A stretch of 64,000 nucleotides of DNA from Paenimyroides ummariense (GTDB taxonomy: Bacteria > Bacteroidota > Bacteroidia > Flavobacteriales > Flavobacteriaceae): contig NZ_FOVI01000003.1 of NCBI RefSeq assembly GCF_900115115.1, positions 1-64,000 of the forward strand. The letters are read 5' to 3'. The position numbers and the translations under genes are program-made. The notes under the pieces were generated by a model, which saw only the letters and a list, made by a program, of their open reading frames with translations, searched no databases and was not told the DNA's origin. Of this stretch, positions 8,168-16,658 are shown in pieces. The number at the start of each line of letters is the position of its first letter. The stretch's first letter is position 1.

Positions 8168-9013
8168 ATGAAAAAACTTTTACTTCTTGCTTTTTTAGCA
8201 AGTAGTCTTATGACTCTGCAAAGTTGTGGAGGAGATGATAGTGTTACCCAAAACGGAGGTGGCAATAATAACGGCGGTATCAATGGCGGAGGCGGTAACA
8301 ATGGCGGAGGCGGTAACAACGGCGGTGGTAATAACGGCGGTGGTAATAACGGCGGTGGCGGAAATACTACAACAGCTAATTTGCCTATTTTTATTGACGG
8401 TGATTTAAATGGAGATACTACAATTGAGTATGATTCTAAAGATAGATTCAGTAAAATAACTGTCGAAAAAAATAATGTTAATGTTTCAATTACTGAATTT
8501 AAATATGATAATGATGTTTTATCAGAAATAAAAAAATCTTCTGGAACAATATCAAACCCGGTAACTGAATATCATACATTTACTTATTCAAATAACAGTG
8601 TTAGAATTAATATTAATGGTAAAGATGATTTTGAAATATCAATTGACAATCAAGGTTTGGCACTTCAGACAGCTTTAATTTCGTTGAATCCTCCTTATAT
8701 TACAAGTTATTTATACGATAGTAATAAAAATGTTATATCATCTATTGCACCTCGCTATAAACAAGATATGACTTATGATAATTCAAATGGTATCTTTAAA
8801 AATGTTAATATGCCGCAATGGGCTATTTTTTATACATTAACTATGTCTGTTAATCTCATTTCATTACCTGTTAGCATTTATAATAACTTGACAGAAATAT
8901 CATACGTGCCGGAACCTTATGTTTTTCAATATACTTACAATAGCGACAATTATCCAATTACTTTCGATTCAACTTATTATGGACAAAAGGGAAATATAAC
9001 TTATAGTAAATAA
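8168..9013 (+). CDS. Gly/Asn-rich lipoprotein, copy 1
   Basis: 281 aa from the ATG at 8168. The lipobox is L-Q-S-C (Cys about 19), followed by GGDDSV and a low-complexity linker of G3-4N2 repeats (about residues 29-66). A domain of about 210 residues follows, containing Y-D-S-K-D-R-F-S-K-I-T, T-E-F-K-Y-D-N-D-V-L and F-Q-Y-T-Y-N-S-D-N-Y-P-I-T motifs. These resemble the RHS/YD-like beta-strand pattern of Bacteroidota 'DUF4595'-type lipoproteins, a tentative comparison. The frame extends to 8111, but that start lacks a signal peptide. It is paralogous to the gene at 9254. It is probably exposed on the outer membrane, and the function is unknown. Confidence 0.85.
   Translation: MKKLLLLAFLASSLMTLQSCGGDDSVTQNGGGNNNGGINGGGGNNGGGGNNGGGNNGGGNNGGGGNTTTANLPIFIDGDLNGDTTIEYDSKDRFSKITVEKNNVNVSITEFKYDNDVLSEIKKSSGTISNPVTEYHTFTYSNNSVRININGKDDFEISIDNQGLALQTALISLNPPYITSYLYDSNKNVISSIAPRYKQDMTYDNSNGIFKNVNMPQWAIFYTLTMSVNLISLPVSIYNNLTEISYVPEPYVFQYTYNSDNYPITFDSTYYGQKGNITYSK
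8254..8365 (+). repeat. GGCGGN-AATAAC low-complexity coding repeat
   Basis: Imperfect tandem units of GGCGGTGGTAATAAC and variants encode the Gly/Asn linker of lipoprotein copy 1. It has six Gly blocks, whereas copy 2 has a shorter version at 9341-9428. Such repeats are prone to slippage in steps of whole codons. Confidence 0.85.
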
Positions 9014-9084
9014 TAAAACTCTAAAAAAGGTTCCAGAATGGTCGGTGTTTTAAAGATTGATATTCTTTAATAGTTAATTATAGA

Positions 9085-9167
9085 TACTATTTTAATATCC
9101 TCTACCATTGCCGCTTTATTAGGATGAAATATTTTGTTGCAGTTTACTTTAAAGAATAATAAAAATT
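9085..9167 (+). pseudogene. nhaA 3'-end fragment copied by tandem duplication
   Basis: This stretch is about 85-90% identical to 8002-8081, the last codons of nhaA. It still reads T-I-L-I-S-S-T-I-A-A-L-L-G, then meets an in-frame TGA caused by a small 3-bp insertion, then continues N-I-L-L-Q-F-T-L-K-N. It lies between the two paralogous lipoproteins at a spacing of 1083 bp from the original, which shows that the duplicated unit began inside nhaA. It has no coding role. Confidence 0.85.
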
Positions 9168-9253
9168 AAAAAGTAGGTTTTGTAAATTAATATCTACTTG
9201 TTTGTTTAGTTGTTAAAAAAGTGTAATTTTATTGAGATTTTAAACTTTAACCA

Positions 9254-10087
9254 ATGAAGAAACTTTTACTTGTTGCTTTTTTAGCAAGTAGTCTTATGAG
9301 TCTGCAAAGTTGCGGAGGAGATGATAGTGTTACGCCAAATGGTGGAGGCAATAATAATGGCGGTAATAACGGCGGCGGAGGAAACAACGGGGGTGGTAAT
9401 AATGGAGGAGGAAATAACGGCGGAGGCTGTAATACTACTACAGCTAATTTGCCTATAGAAATAGAATTAAATTACGGAAAACTTATTTATGAATATGATT
9501 CTACAGATCGTTTTCATAAAGTTACTTTCGAAAGCAAGGGTTCTACAGACATTATCACTGAATTTACATACAGCAATGATGTTTTGACTGAATTGAAACA
9601 AACAATAGGACCCGCTAATGATCTTAAAGTTGTAACTCATAGTTTTACTTATTCAAATAATATAGTAAATGTGACTATTGATGATGATTATTCATACAAT
9701 ATCAGACAAATATTCACTGATAATCAAGGAATATCTTTAAAAACCATTTATACTAGTTCTAGGTTTAATACCACTTATAATGAAGAGTACTCATATGATA
9801 ATAATAAAAATATGATTTCTTTTAAGATAGATAAAACTACTCAAGGAATGAAATATGACACTTCTAATGGTATTTTTAAAAATGTAAAGATGCCTCAATG
9901 GTCACTTTTTTACAGTTTATTCCATATTAATAAAGTACTCGCGTTGACTATCAATAATAATCCAATTGAAATATCATTAGGTCCTGATCCATATATATTT
10001 CAGTATACCTATAATATTGATAATTATCCAATTACGTATAACTCTAATTACTATGGGGAAACGGCTAAAGTAATATACAGTAAATAG
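9254..10087 (+). CDS. Gly/Asn-rich lipoprotein, copy 2
   Basis: 277 aa. The signal peptide and lipobox L-Q-S-C are nearly identical to those of the preceding paralogue, with a shorter Gly/Asn linker that contains one cysteine (G-G-G-C-N). The C-terminal domain has diverged but keeps Y-E-Y-D-S-T-D-R-F, T-E-F-T-Y-S-N-D-V-L and P-D-P-Y-I-F-Q-Y-T-Y-N. The faster drift of the folded part compared with the signal region suggests functional diversification after duplication, which is inference. It ends at a strong terminator (10186-10214). Confidence 0.85.
   Translation: MKKLLLVAFLASSLMSLQSCGGDDSVTPNGGGNNNGGNNGGGGNNGGGNNGGGNNGGGCNTTTANLPIEIELNYGKLIYEYDSTDRFHKVTFESKGSTDIITEFTYSNDVLTELKQTIGPANDLKVVTHSFTYSNNIVNVTIDDDYSYNIRQIFTDNQGISLKTIYTSSRFNTTYNEEYSYDNNKNMISFKIDKTTQGMKYDTSNGIFKNVKMPQWSLFYSLFHINKVLALTINNNPIEISLGPDPYIFQYTYNIDNYPITYNSNYYGETAKVIYSK
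9341..9428 (+). repeat. Gly/Asn low-complexity coding repeat, copy 2
   Basis: Tandem GGN-GGN-AAT-AAY units encode the linker of lipoprotein copy 2. It is about 25 bp shorter than the equivalent in copy 1. Confidence 0.8.
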
Positions 10088-10185
10088 AAAATTATACAAA
10101 CCACTTGCTTAATTGAGATGTTTTATTTTAGAAGAATACAATCAAAGTCAAAATATTACTTAAACAATTCATAATACAATAATTT

Positions 10186-10214
10186 AAAAGCTAACAAACC
10201 GTTAGCTTTTTTTT
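10186..10214 (+). terminator. Terminator after lipoprotein copy 2
   Basis: A perfect 10-bp stem AAAAGCTAAC/GTTAGCTTTT with loop AAACC is followed by further T residues. Confidence 0.9.
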
Positions 10215-10228
10215 ATCACATCTTATTT

Positions 10229-10236
10229 TATCTTTG
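10229..10236 (+). promoter_or_regulatory. Putative -7 promoter element of the ABC-F gene
   Basis: TATCTTTG matches TAnnTTTG, 20 bp before the ATG at 10257 and just after the preceding terminator. Confidence 0.6.
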
Positions 10237-10256
10237 CACAACTTATTTTTTTAAAA

Positions 10257-11891
10257 ATGATTACAGTAAACGATATTGCCGTAGAATTTGGCGGAACAAC
10301 ACTTTTCAGCGAAGTAACTTTCGCCATTAATGAAACCGATAAAATTGCCCTTATGGGTAAAAATGGTGCGGGAAAATCTACCTTACTTAAAATTGTGGCG
10401 GGTGCAAACAAGCCAACGCGCGGAAATATTTCGGCGCCGGGCGATGCCGTTATTGCCTATCTTCCGCAACATTTATTAACCGAAGACAACTGTACGGTTC
10501 TTGAAGAAACTTCTAAAGCGTTTTCGTCGGTTTTAAATATGAAGAAAGAAATCGACGATATTAACGAGCAATTAACCGTTCGTACAGATTACGAAAGCGA
10601 CGAATACATGAAATTGATCGAAAGAGTTTCAGAATTATCTGAAAAATATTATTCGATCGAAGAAGTGAATTACGAAGCTGAAGTAGAGAAGATTTTAAAA
10701 GGACTTGGGTTTGAAAGAGAAGATTTCAATCGCCCAACCAAAGAATTTTCGGGTGGATGGAGAATGCGTATCGAATTGGCAAAAATCCTATTGACAAAAC
10801 CAGATCTTATTTTGTTAGATGAGCCAACCAATCACTTGGATATGGACAGTATTGAATGGCTTGAGGATTTCTTGATCAATCAGGCAAAAGCCGTAATGGT
10901 AATTTCACACGATAGAGCGTTTGTTGACAATATTACCAATAGAACTATCGAAGTAACAATGGGACGTATTTACGATTACAAAGCAAAATATTCTCATTAT
11001 TTGGAATTGCGAAAAGAACGACGCATTCACCAACAAAAAGCTTATGAAGAACAACAAAAATTCATTGCAGACAATCAGGCATTTATCGATCGTTTCCGTG
11101 GAACGTTCTCTAAAACCGAACAAGTGCAATCGCGCGTGCGTATGTTAGAAAAAATTGTTCCTATCGAAGTAGATGAAATCGATAATTCTGCTTTAAAATT
11201 AAAGTTTCCACCATCGGTTCGCTCAGGCCAATATCCGGTAATCGTGAAAGATCTTGAAAAGTCGTACGGTGATAAACTAATTTTCAAAGATGCCAATTTG
11301 GTAATCGAGCGCGGACAAAAAGTAGCTTTCGTTGGTAAAAATGGTGAAGGTAAATCAACAATGATTAAAGCCATTATGAAAGAAATCGAGATTAATGGTG
11401 GTTCGGTCGAAGTTGGTCATAACGCTCAAATTGGCTATTTTGCACAAAACCAAGCCGCATTGTTAGATGAAAATGCAACTATTTTTGAAACAATAGACAG
11501 AATTGCAGTTGGCGATGTTCGTACACAAATAAAAAACATATTGGGGGCGTTCATGTTTCAAGGCGATGATATTCACAAGAAGGTAAAAGTACTTTCGGGT
11601 GGCGAAAAAACACGTTTGGCAATGATTAAATTGCTGTTAGAACCTGTTAATCTGTTGATTTTAGATGAGCCGTCCAACCACTTAGACATGAAAACCAAAG
11701 ACATTATTAAAGATGCTTTACGCGATTTTGATGGAACTTTGATTCTCGTTTCGCACGATCGTGATTTCTTAGACGGATTGGCAGAAAAAGTTTTCGAGTT
11801 TGGAAACAAACGCGTCAAAGAACATTTCGAAGATATTAAAGGTTTCCTTGCAAACAAAAAAATGGATTCTTTAAAAGAAATAGAAAAATAA
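10257..11891 (+). CDS. ABC-F family ribosome-associated ATPase
   Basis: 544 aa, with two ABC domains in one chain and no membrane segment, as expected of ABC-F translation factors that act at the ribosomal E site. Walker A motifs are G-K-N-G-A-G-K-S (about 35) and G-K-N-G-E-G-K-S (about 362). Signatures are F-S-G-G-W-R-M-R and L-S-G-G-E-K-T-R. Walker B motifs are L-I-L-L-D-E-P-T-N-H-L-D and L-L-I-L-D-E-P-S-N-H-L-D. The charged inter-domain linker (about 230-310) is the P-site tRNA-interacting motif. The overall form is closest to YbiT-like housekeeping members, and an antibiotic-resistance role is not indicated. Confidence 0.93.
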   Translation: MITVNDIAVEFGGTTLFSEVTFAINETDKIALMGKNGAGKSTLLKIVAGANKPTRGNISAPGDAVIAYLPQHLLTEDNCTVLEETSKAFSSVLNMKKEIDDINEQLTVRTDYESDEYMKLIERVSELSEKYYSIEEVNYEAEVEKILKGLGFEREDFNRPTKEFSGGWRMRIELAKILLTKPDLILLDEPTNHLDMDSIEWLEDFLINQAKAVMVISHDRAFVDNITNRTIEVTMGRIYDYKAKYSHYLELRKERRIHQQKAYEEQQKFIADNQAFIDRFRGTFSKTEQVQSRVRMLEKIVPIEVDEIDNSALKLKFPPSVRSGQYPVIVKDLEKSYGDKLIFKDANLVIERGQKVAFVGKNGEGKSTMIKAIMKEIEINGGSVEVGHNAQIGYFAQNQAALLDENATIFETIDRIAVGDVRTQIKNILGAFMFQGDDIHKKVKVLSGGEKTRLAMIKLLLEPVNLLILDEPSNHLDMKTKDIIKDALRDFDGTLILVSHDRDFLDGLAEKVFEFGNKRVKEHFEDIKGFLANKKMDSLKEIEK

Positions 11892-11911
11892 CAGGTTGTA
11901 AATCGCACAAG

Positions 11912-11942
11912 AAATCCTCTCATTTTTTTGAGAGGATTTTTT
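11912..11942. terminator. Bidirectional terminator between the ABC-F gene and the M56 locus
   Basis: A 10-bp stem AAATCCTCTC/GAGAGGATTT with a T-rich loop and flanking T-run lies between two convergent transcription units. Confidence 0.85.
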
Positions 11943-11945
11943 GTC

Positions 11946-12362
11946 TTAATAAACTTCGGCTGATTCAACTTTTGTACCATCTTCACGAGTTATAGAAACT
12001 CTAACCGATGTAATTTTAAAGTTTTCATCTTCGATTTCTTTAACCGTTTTATTAACATCTTTGAAAATATCGTTCAAAGTTTTGTAATCGTCGTTTAATA
12101 GTTTTTGGTCTGATTTTTTGTTTGAAACAACGATGGTCTCCTTTCTTTTAGTTAACAGTTTTTCTCTTAGTTCTTCTAACTCTTTTCTGCGTTGTTGAGC
12201 TTTTTCTGAAATTTCGTTTCTTTTCTTTAAAAATTGCTGACGACTTTTTTCTCTTTCTTTTCTATTTTGTATAACTTCATTTCTTTCGGCAATAGCCTCA
12301 TTTCTTTGCTTCATTGCCAATTCTCTTGCTTTTAAGGCTTGCGTTTTTTGTTGTAACGACAC
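11946..12362 (-). pseudogene. M56 receptor, C-terminal coiled-coil piece
   Basis: 138 aa from an internal start. Almost the whole piece is Lys/Glu/Arg/Gln-rich coiled coil (K-A-R-E-L-A-M-K-Q-R-N-E-A-I-A-E-R), ending in a short strand-rich tail (ITSVRVSITREDGT). The same frame stays open upstream to about 12500, where it reads the TonB-plug-like D-V-L-K-D-K-K-A-I-E-K-Y-G. This shows it belongs to the gene above it rather than being independent. Confidence 0.75.
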
Positions 12363-12442
12363 TTCTTTTTTAGCTTTTGTAGTAATTAACAGAACTCCAT
12401 TTTTTGCTTTATCTCCGTATTTTTCAATTGCTTTTTTATCTT

Positions 12443-13603
12443 TTAAAACATCAATACGTTCACTATCACTGGGGTGAATTTCCCTGAAATCGCCAGAATT
12501 TTTTCTTTACCATCAACAATATAAAAAATGTTTTTTGAAGCATTGCCCTGTAAGTATACCCGTGTAGGATTATGAGCTACAATATTTCCTTCTTCTGTTA
12601 CAATCATTCCATTATCTGTTTCAATTACATTATCGGGATGATCAACTTCAATATTATCTTCATTAATAGATATAGTTGTAAAGGATATTGTTTTATTTTT
12701 ATCGTATTTCTTGTCTGTATCTGTAGCTTTTTTAAAGGTGTAATGTGTTTTATCTGAAGTCAACTCTTTCGTTGAAATATTTAGTGTGGTAATTGCTTTT
12801 TTTCCAGTATGATCAATATTTATATTCATGGATTTTATTGTTGTATTGTCGAATTTTTTAAGATCTTTTTTAGACATTAATTCGCCATCAACTACAATAG
12901 GAAACTTCGTTGCTACTTCATCAAAAACCTTTCTATCGGTTTGTAGCGTTTCTGTGGTAAATGATAAAGTTTTGTCATCTTGCTTTTTATTAAATTTGCC
13001 CACAACAATTCTTTGTTGGATATTACTTTCTTTCGAAACCGTTTCAATATAATATTTGCCAGTATTATTTTTATAAACATAAAGACGGAATGGTTCAATC
13101 GGTTTGCTAGACTGTTTTTTTTCATTCAAAAAATATTGAGTATCATCTTTACAAGAAATTTTAATAGATGTTAATTCACCATCTTTATTACGCTTTAAAT
13201 TATCAATAGTAACATCTAAATTACATTTTTCACGAAGCATTTTCACAGTTTTTTTGTAATATTCGTCATCGTATTTACTGTGAATCATTACATAAAAAGA
13301 ATCTTCTACTTCGTCGTTTTCAAAAACTTCCTGTACTTCAAGTGTTTCTGTAACTTGTGCAACAGTTTCAATTTGAAATAGGGCAAAAAACGCTACCAAA
13401 GCCGGTGTTGCTAATAAAAATTTAAGTTTTTTCATATTGGTTGATTTTTTAGAGTTTATTTGTAAAATGCGGTTTTTAATTTCGCTTGCATTGTATGAAT
13501 TCACAAATTGAATGGCGTGTTGCGTTTGAAACTGCAAAAGATTTTTTTGATATAAAACACTTTCGCTGGTTTCAACCATTTTTTGATCTACGATAAATTC
13601 CAA
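12443..13603 (-). pseudogene. M56 receptor, middle piece (fourth TM helix and periplasmic sensor domain)
   Basis: 386 aa as an open frame, beginning at a TTG that is only the Leu of N-L-E-F-I-V-D-Q-K-M-V-E, a core M56 motif normally joined to N-P-L-V. It contains I-N-S-K-K-S-T-N-M-K-K-L-K-F and one TM helix. The periplasmic part (about 100-200) is homologous to two secreted proteins at 25793-26248 and 26289-26912, sharing L-x-V-T-I-D-N-L-K, S-I-K-I and P-I-E-P-F. The last 18 or so residues (after I-V-D-G-K-E-K) are out of frame. Confidence 0.8.
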
Positions 13604-13604
13604 A

Positions 13605-14219
13605 TTAGTGTTTATAGCGCTGCATTACTTTTACCAACGGATTGAACCAGAAAACCGCAGCAACCAATTCAATTAAAATAAGATCAAATGTATGTTTTTG
13701 GTTTAAGTGGATGCTTTCGTGGTCTAAAATCAGTTGATGATTTTGCCATTTAAAAAAGTTCTCCGGTACAACAATCCATTGATAAAAAGAGTAAACAGTT
13801 TTGTTATCTGCAGTAATTTTGATGTTTGATGCACCTAAACTCGGCAGCTTTTTTATGGAACGATACAGTTTTGTAACCGCATATATTTTTCGAATTATTA
13901 ATAGGATACTTATAAAAAGAATCAGATAAACTGCAACTTGTTGCAAATCGATGGTTTCTAAAAACGACGGTTCTTTAACCACTTCATTAATAATCACATT
14001 TTCACTATCATTTACATAAAATTCAACCGGAACTGGATCAACAAAAACAGTTTTTGTAAAAGTGATGAGCGGAGCAGTAATCGAAACAATGATCGATCCT
14101 ATAAAATACCAACGGTTTAACTGATAAAATGTTTCCCGTTTTAGAAAGATCAGATAAAAAACTCCGAAAAAGATCAGCAGTAAATTCGCTTTTAAAATAT
14201 AATCAAAAAACGGATGCAT
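13605..14219 (-). pseudogene. M56 receptor, N-terminal membrane peptidase piece
   Basis: 204 aa. Three hydrophobic helices (about 8-27, 37-55, 95-113) are followed by the zinc-binding H-E-S-I-H (about 168-172, HExxH) and the family's W-F-N-P-L-V. The frame then shifts and stops at R-Y-K-H. In intact BlaR1/MecR1-like proteins this region cleaves the BlaI repressor after the sensor is triggered. If translated alone, it would be a membrane protease with no sensor. It lies 3 bp after the blaI stop. Confidence 0.85.
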
Positions 14220-14222
14220 AGA

Positions 14223-14594
14223 CTATTTTTTTTGATTGTTTTCAATAATTTTTATCAGCTCGTCAATTTCGGTCTGTGATAATTCTTCTTCCTTCACAAA
14301 ATAATTGACCAGATTTGAAACCGAATTGCCAAAATATTTTTTAATAGAATCTTTTACAAAAACACCTCGATAATCTTCTAAACTGATTGTTGGATAATAT
14401 TGATGGGACTTCCCGTAGCTTTTATGTGCCAAAAAACCTTTTTCTTCCAATAAGCGCACAATGGTCGAAAGTGTATTATAATGCGGCTTGGGTTCGGGCA
14501 TTTCGTCTAAAATATCATTTACAAAAACTTTTTTTAGTTGCCATATAACCTGCATTATTTCTTCTTCTTTATTCGTTAGCCTTTCCATATTCAA
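14223..14594 (-). CDS. blaI: BlaI/MecI/CopY-family transcriptional repressor
   Basis: 123 aa. A winged-helix repressor: L-T-N-K-E-E-E-I-M-Q-V-I-W (about 5-17), a recognition helix region with H-Y-N-T-L-S-T-I-V-R-L-L-E-E-K-G (about 38-53), and a C-terminal helical dimer domain. In this family the repressor dimer is cut or released when the partner M56 receptor senses its signal. A second ATG at 14588 (MERLTNKEEE) is an equally good start. Its promoter at 14606-14635 is embedded in three palindromes, so autoregulation is very likely. The downstream receptor is frameshifted, which could leave the repressor constitutively active. Confidence 0.9.
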   Translation of the reverse strand: MNMERLTNKEEEIMQVIWQLKKVFVNDILDEMPEPKPHYNTLSTIVRLLEEKGFLAHKSYGKSHQYYPTISLEDYRGVFVKDSIKKYFGNSVSNLVNYFVKEEELSQTEIDELIKIIENNQKK

Positions 14595-14605
14595 AATTAA
14601 TATTA

Positions 14606-14635
14606 CAAATATAAACTAAAAATTTAGTTATACAA
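14606..14635 (-). promoter_or_regulatory. Promoter of blaI
   Basis: On the minus strand there is a -7 element TATATTTG (14606-14613) and a TTG (14633-14635) 19 bp upstream, both matching the Bacteroidota consensus. The operator palindromes begin immediately next to the -7 element and cover the -33 element. Confidence 0.7.
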
Positions 14636-14669
14636 CTAATTATTTAGTTTGTGAACTATTTTTTTAGTT
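14614..14669. promoter_or_regulatory. Triple BlaI operator array
   Basis: Three 16-bp palindromes of form AACTAA-N4-TTAGTT start at 14614, 14634 and 14654, exactly 20 bp apart (about two helical turns). The first two are perfect and the third has one mismatch (AACTAT). The offset palindrome TAGTT-ATAC-AACTA bridges sites 1 and 2. The position over the blaI promoter and the palindromic form point to binding sites for the BlaI dimer. Confidence 0.75.
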
Positions 14670-14688
14670 TATTTTCTTTGGTTATAAA

Positions 14689-14715
14689 AAAAGCCCTATA
14701 AAAATTAGGGCTTTT
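14689..14715 (-). terminator. Terminator of the response regulator gene
   Basis: The stem AAAAGCCCTA/TAGGGCTTTT is followed on the minus strand by a run of T residues. It lies a few bases after the response regulator stop. Confidence 0.9.
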
Positions 14716-14720
14716 GTATA

Positions 14721-15398
14721 TCACTTCTCATAAAATTTAAATCCAATTCCATGTAGATTTTCAATGGAAACAGAGTCATCATCTGCAAAGATTTTACGAA
14801 GTCTTGAAATAAAAACATCTAAACTTCGTCCCATAAAATAATCATCGTCGCCCCAAAGCGCTTTTAGTATTTCTTCACGTTTTACGACTGAATTTTTATG
14901 ATCAATAAAATATTTAAGCAATTCTGATTCGCGTTGGGTGAGCGTTATGATTTCTGATGCGTTTGAAAGCCTGTAATTTTTTGAATCAAAAATATATTTT
15001 CCGACTTTAGGAAGATACGTTTCAGAATTATTTTTCTGTGTGCGTTTTAAGAAAATTTCAATCTTCAAAATTAATTCTTCAATGCTGAAAGGTTTTATCA
15101 AATAATCATCTGCGCCAATCTTCAAGCCTTTTATTCTATCTTCTTTAAGTGTTTTGGCTGAAATAAAAATGATGGGAATTTCAGAATTTAAATTTCGGAT
15201 TTCTTGTGCCAATTCAAATCCATCTAATTTCGGCATCATGATATCAAACAAACAAATATCAAACGGTTGTGATTTAAAGATTTCCAAAGCCGATTTTCCG
15301 TCAACACAATATACCACTTCATAATTTGGTTGTAAACTGTCCTGCGTTAAAAATGCAATTGTTTCGTCATCTTCGGCATATAAAATTCTGTATTTCAT
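14721..15398 (-). CDS. OmpR/PhoB-family response regulator
   Basis: 225 aa. The N-terminal receiver domain has the acidic pair D-D (about 10-11), the phospho-acceptor Asp in C-L-F-D-I-M-M-P (about 53) and Lys in I-K-P-F (about 104). The C-terminal winged-helix DNA-binding domain includes R-E-S-E-L-L-K-Y-F and R-S-L-D-V-F-I-S-R-L-R-K-I-F. It lies 3 bp after the histidine kinase gene and the two form an operon. Targets cannot be read from the sequence. The divergently transcribed DUF1573 gene across a 180-bp gap is a candidate. Confidence 0.94.
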   Translation of the reverse strand: MKYRILYAEDDETIAFLTQDSLQPNYEVVYCVDGKSALEIFKSQPFDICLFDIMMPKLDGFELAQEIRNLNSEIPIIFISAKTLKEDRIKGLKIGADDYLIKPFSIEELILKIEIFLKRTQKNNSETYLPKVGKYIFDSKNYRLSNASEIITLTQRESELLKYFIDHKNSVVKREEILKALWGDDDYFMGRSLDVFISRLRKIFADDDSVSIENLHGIGFKFYEK

Positions 15399-15401
15399 TT
15401 T

Positions 15402-16658
15402 TTAAGAATTTGGAAAAATTATTGAAATTGTTAAACCTTTATCGGAATTATTTCTGGCAGAAATTTTCCAGTGATGTTGTTGAATTATCTTTTTTACATA
15501 AAATAACCCCAAACCAAATCCGTTCACTTCATTACTTTTTTTGTTGGAAATCCGATAAAATTTATCAAAAATAAAGGCAAGATTTTTCTGCGGAATTCCA
15601 ATTCCATTGTCTGTAAAATCTAACTTTAATTCTTTGTTGTTCCTAATTGAAGTAATTTTTATTTCAGGATTATCTTCGCTGTATTTGATCGAATTATCCA
15701 ATAAATTATGAATCACATTAGTGAAATGAAATTCATCTGCAAAAATTGTTTCATCAGGATTTACGTCAATTTCAATTTTTAAATTTTCATGTTTCAATTT
15801 CAGCGGTTCTGCAATTTCACTTAAAAATGGAAATAATTTAATTTTTACTGGACTAATTTCCAGTGCCGATTCATCGTTTCGGGCAATATTTAAGATTTTT
15901 TCAATGTGATTATTGAGTTTTTTTCCTTGTGTGGTAATAATTGATGTGTAAGTTTCTAGTTTTGAATCATTTTTAATTGAATCCTGATTGCTCAAATAAT
16001 TTGAAGCTAATAAGATAGATGAGAGCGGCGTTTTAAATTCATGTGTCATATTGTTGATAAAATCACGCTGAAGCTCCGAATATTTTTTATGTTGAATAAT
16101 GGTATAAATTGAATAAACATAAACCAACAATATCACAATCAACGCAAAAGATAGTAGAAACCAAAACTGCAAAGAGCTAATAAGATATGATGTTTCCTGT
16201 GGAAATCGAATTGCAAAATAATAAACCAGATTATTTGATTTCGGGAATTCAATTGTTTTCTTTGGAGCCAAATCATCATCAATCGAAATGTATTTTCCGT
16301 ATATCATATCGTCACTCTCGCAATTGTAAATTGCATATTCATAATCTGTTATGATATTGAATTTTAAAAATTCAGTTTTGAGGTAATGTTCTAAAACTTT
16401 TGGCTCTATATTATCATTTACATTTACAACATAATAGTCATTTGAAACTCTTTGAATTAAATCTTTTGCCAAAAATTCGTGCCCGTTACTTTTATACAAC
16501 TCTCGCGCGACTTCAAGCAAGGCAATGTGGATTTTCTGCGAAAATTTCTTTTCTTCTAGTGTAAATGCTTTGTAAGTCCAAATTAATTGCGCAATCAGAA
16601 TCCCAATTGTTGCAATTAATCCTAGAACAATAATGATATTTAGTTTTTTAATTTTCAA
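15402..16658 (-). CDS. Membrane sensor histidine kinase
   Basis: 418 aa. Two TM helices (about 6-27 and 160-185) bracket a periplasmic sensor segment of about 130 residues with no recognised fold. No HAMP domain is evident; the second helix runs straight into the dimerisation domain. The H-box is N-N-M-T-H-E-F-K-T-P-L-S-S (His about 209), the N-box is H-N-L-L-D-N-S-I-K-Y-S, and the G boxes are D-N-G-I-G-I-P and G-F-G-L-G-L. It autophosphorylates and passes the phosphate to the response regulator encoded just downstream. This is the HAMP-less architecture often seen in Bacteroidota. Confidence 0.93.
   Translation of the reverse strand: MKIKKLNIIIVLGLIATIGILIAQLIWTYKAFTLEEKKFSQKIHIALLEVARELYKSNGHEFLAKDLIQRVSNDYYVVNVNDNIEPKVLEHYLKTEFLKFNIITDYEYAIYNCESDDMIYGKYISIDDDLAPKKTIEFPKSNNLVYYFAIRFPQETSYLISSLQFWFLLSFALIVILLVYVYSIYTIIQHKKYSELQRDFINNMTHEFKTPLSSILLASNYLSNQDSIKNDSKLETYTSIITTQGKKLNNHIEKILNIARNDESALEISPVKIKLFPFLSEIAEPLKLKHENLKIEIDVNPDETIFADEFHFTNVIHNLLDNSIKYSEDNPEIKITSIRNNKELKLDFTDNGIGIPQKNLAFIFDKFYRISNKKSNEVNGFGLGLFYVKKIIQQHHWKISARNNSDKGLTISIIFPNS

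Larger units (their letters stand above)
11946..14219 (-). pseudogene. BlaR1-like M56 metallopeptidase receptor gene broken by two frameshifts
   Basis: Read across two frame changes, this region gives one M56-family receptor of about 758 aa: an N-terminal membrane peptidase, a fourth transmembrane helix (L-A-T-P-A-L-V-A-F-F-A-L-F-Q), a periplasmic domain, a TonB-plug-like 'V-D-G-K-E ... I-D-V-L-K-D-K-K-A-I-E-K-Y-G-D-K' segment, and a long K/E/R coiled coil. Break 1, at 13617-13620, fits loss of GC from a GCGCGC run; restoring it gives N-P-L-V-K-V-M-Q-R-A-I-N-T-N-L-E-F-I-V-D. Break 2, at the T6 run 12499-12504, fits loss of one base; restoring it gives K-E-K-N-S-G-D-F-R-E-I-H-P-S-D. It follows blaI by 3 bp. 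A true pseudogene, phase variation and sequencing error in simple repeats are all possible. Confidence 0.85.

Noticed and set aside
8226..8408. Second reading frame in the Gly/Asn repeat of lipoprotein copy 1
   Set aside because: It is a frame shadow of the low-complexity linker (AVTMAEAV-type repeats) with no start signal.
10257..11891. ABC-F gene as an antibiotic resistance determinant
   Set aside because: Its motifs and layout fit housekeeping ABC-F factors, and there is no resistance gene context, mobile element or leader-peptide attenuator nearby.
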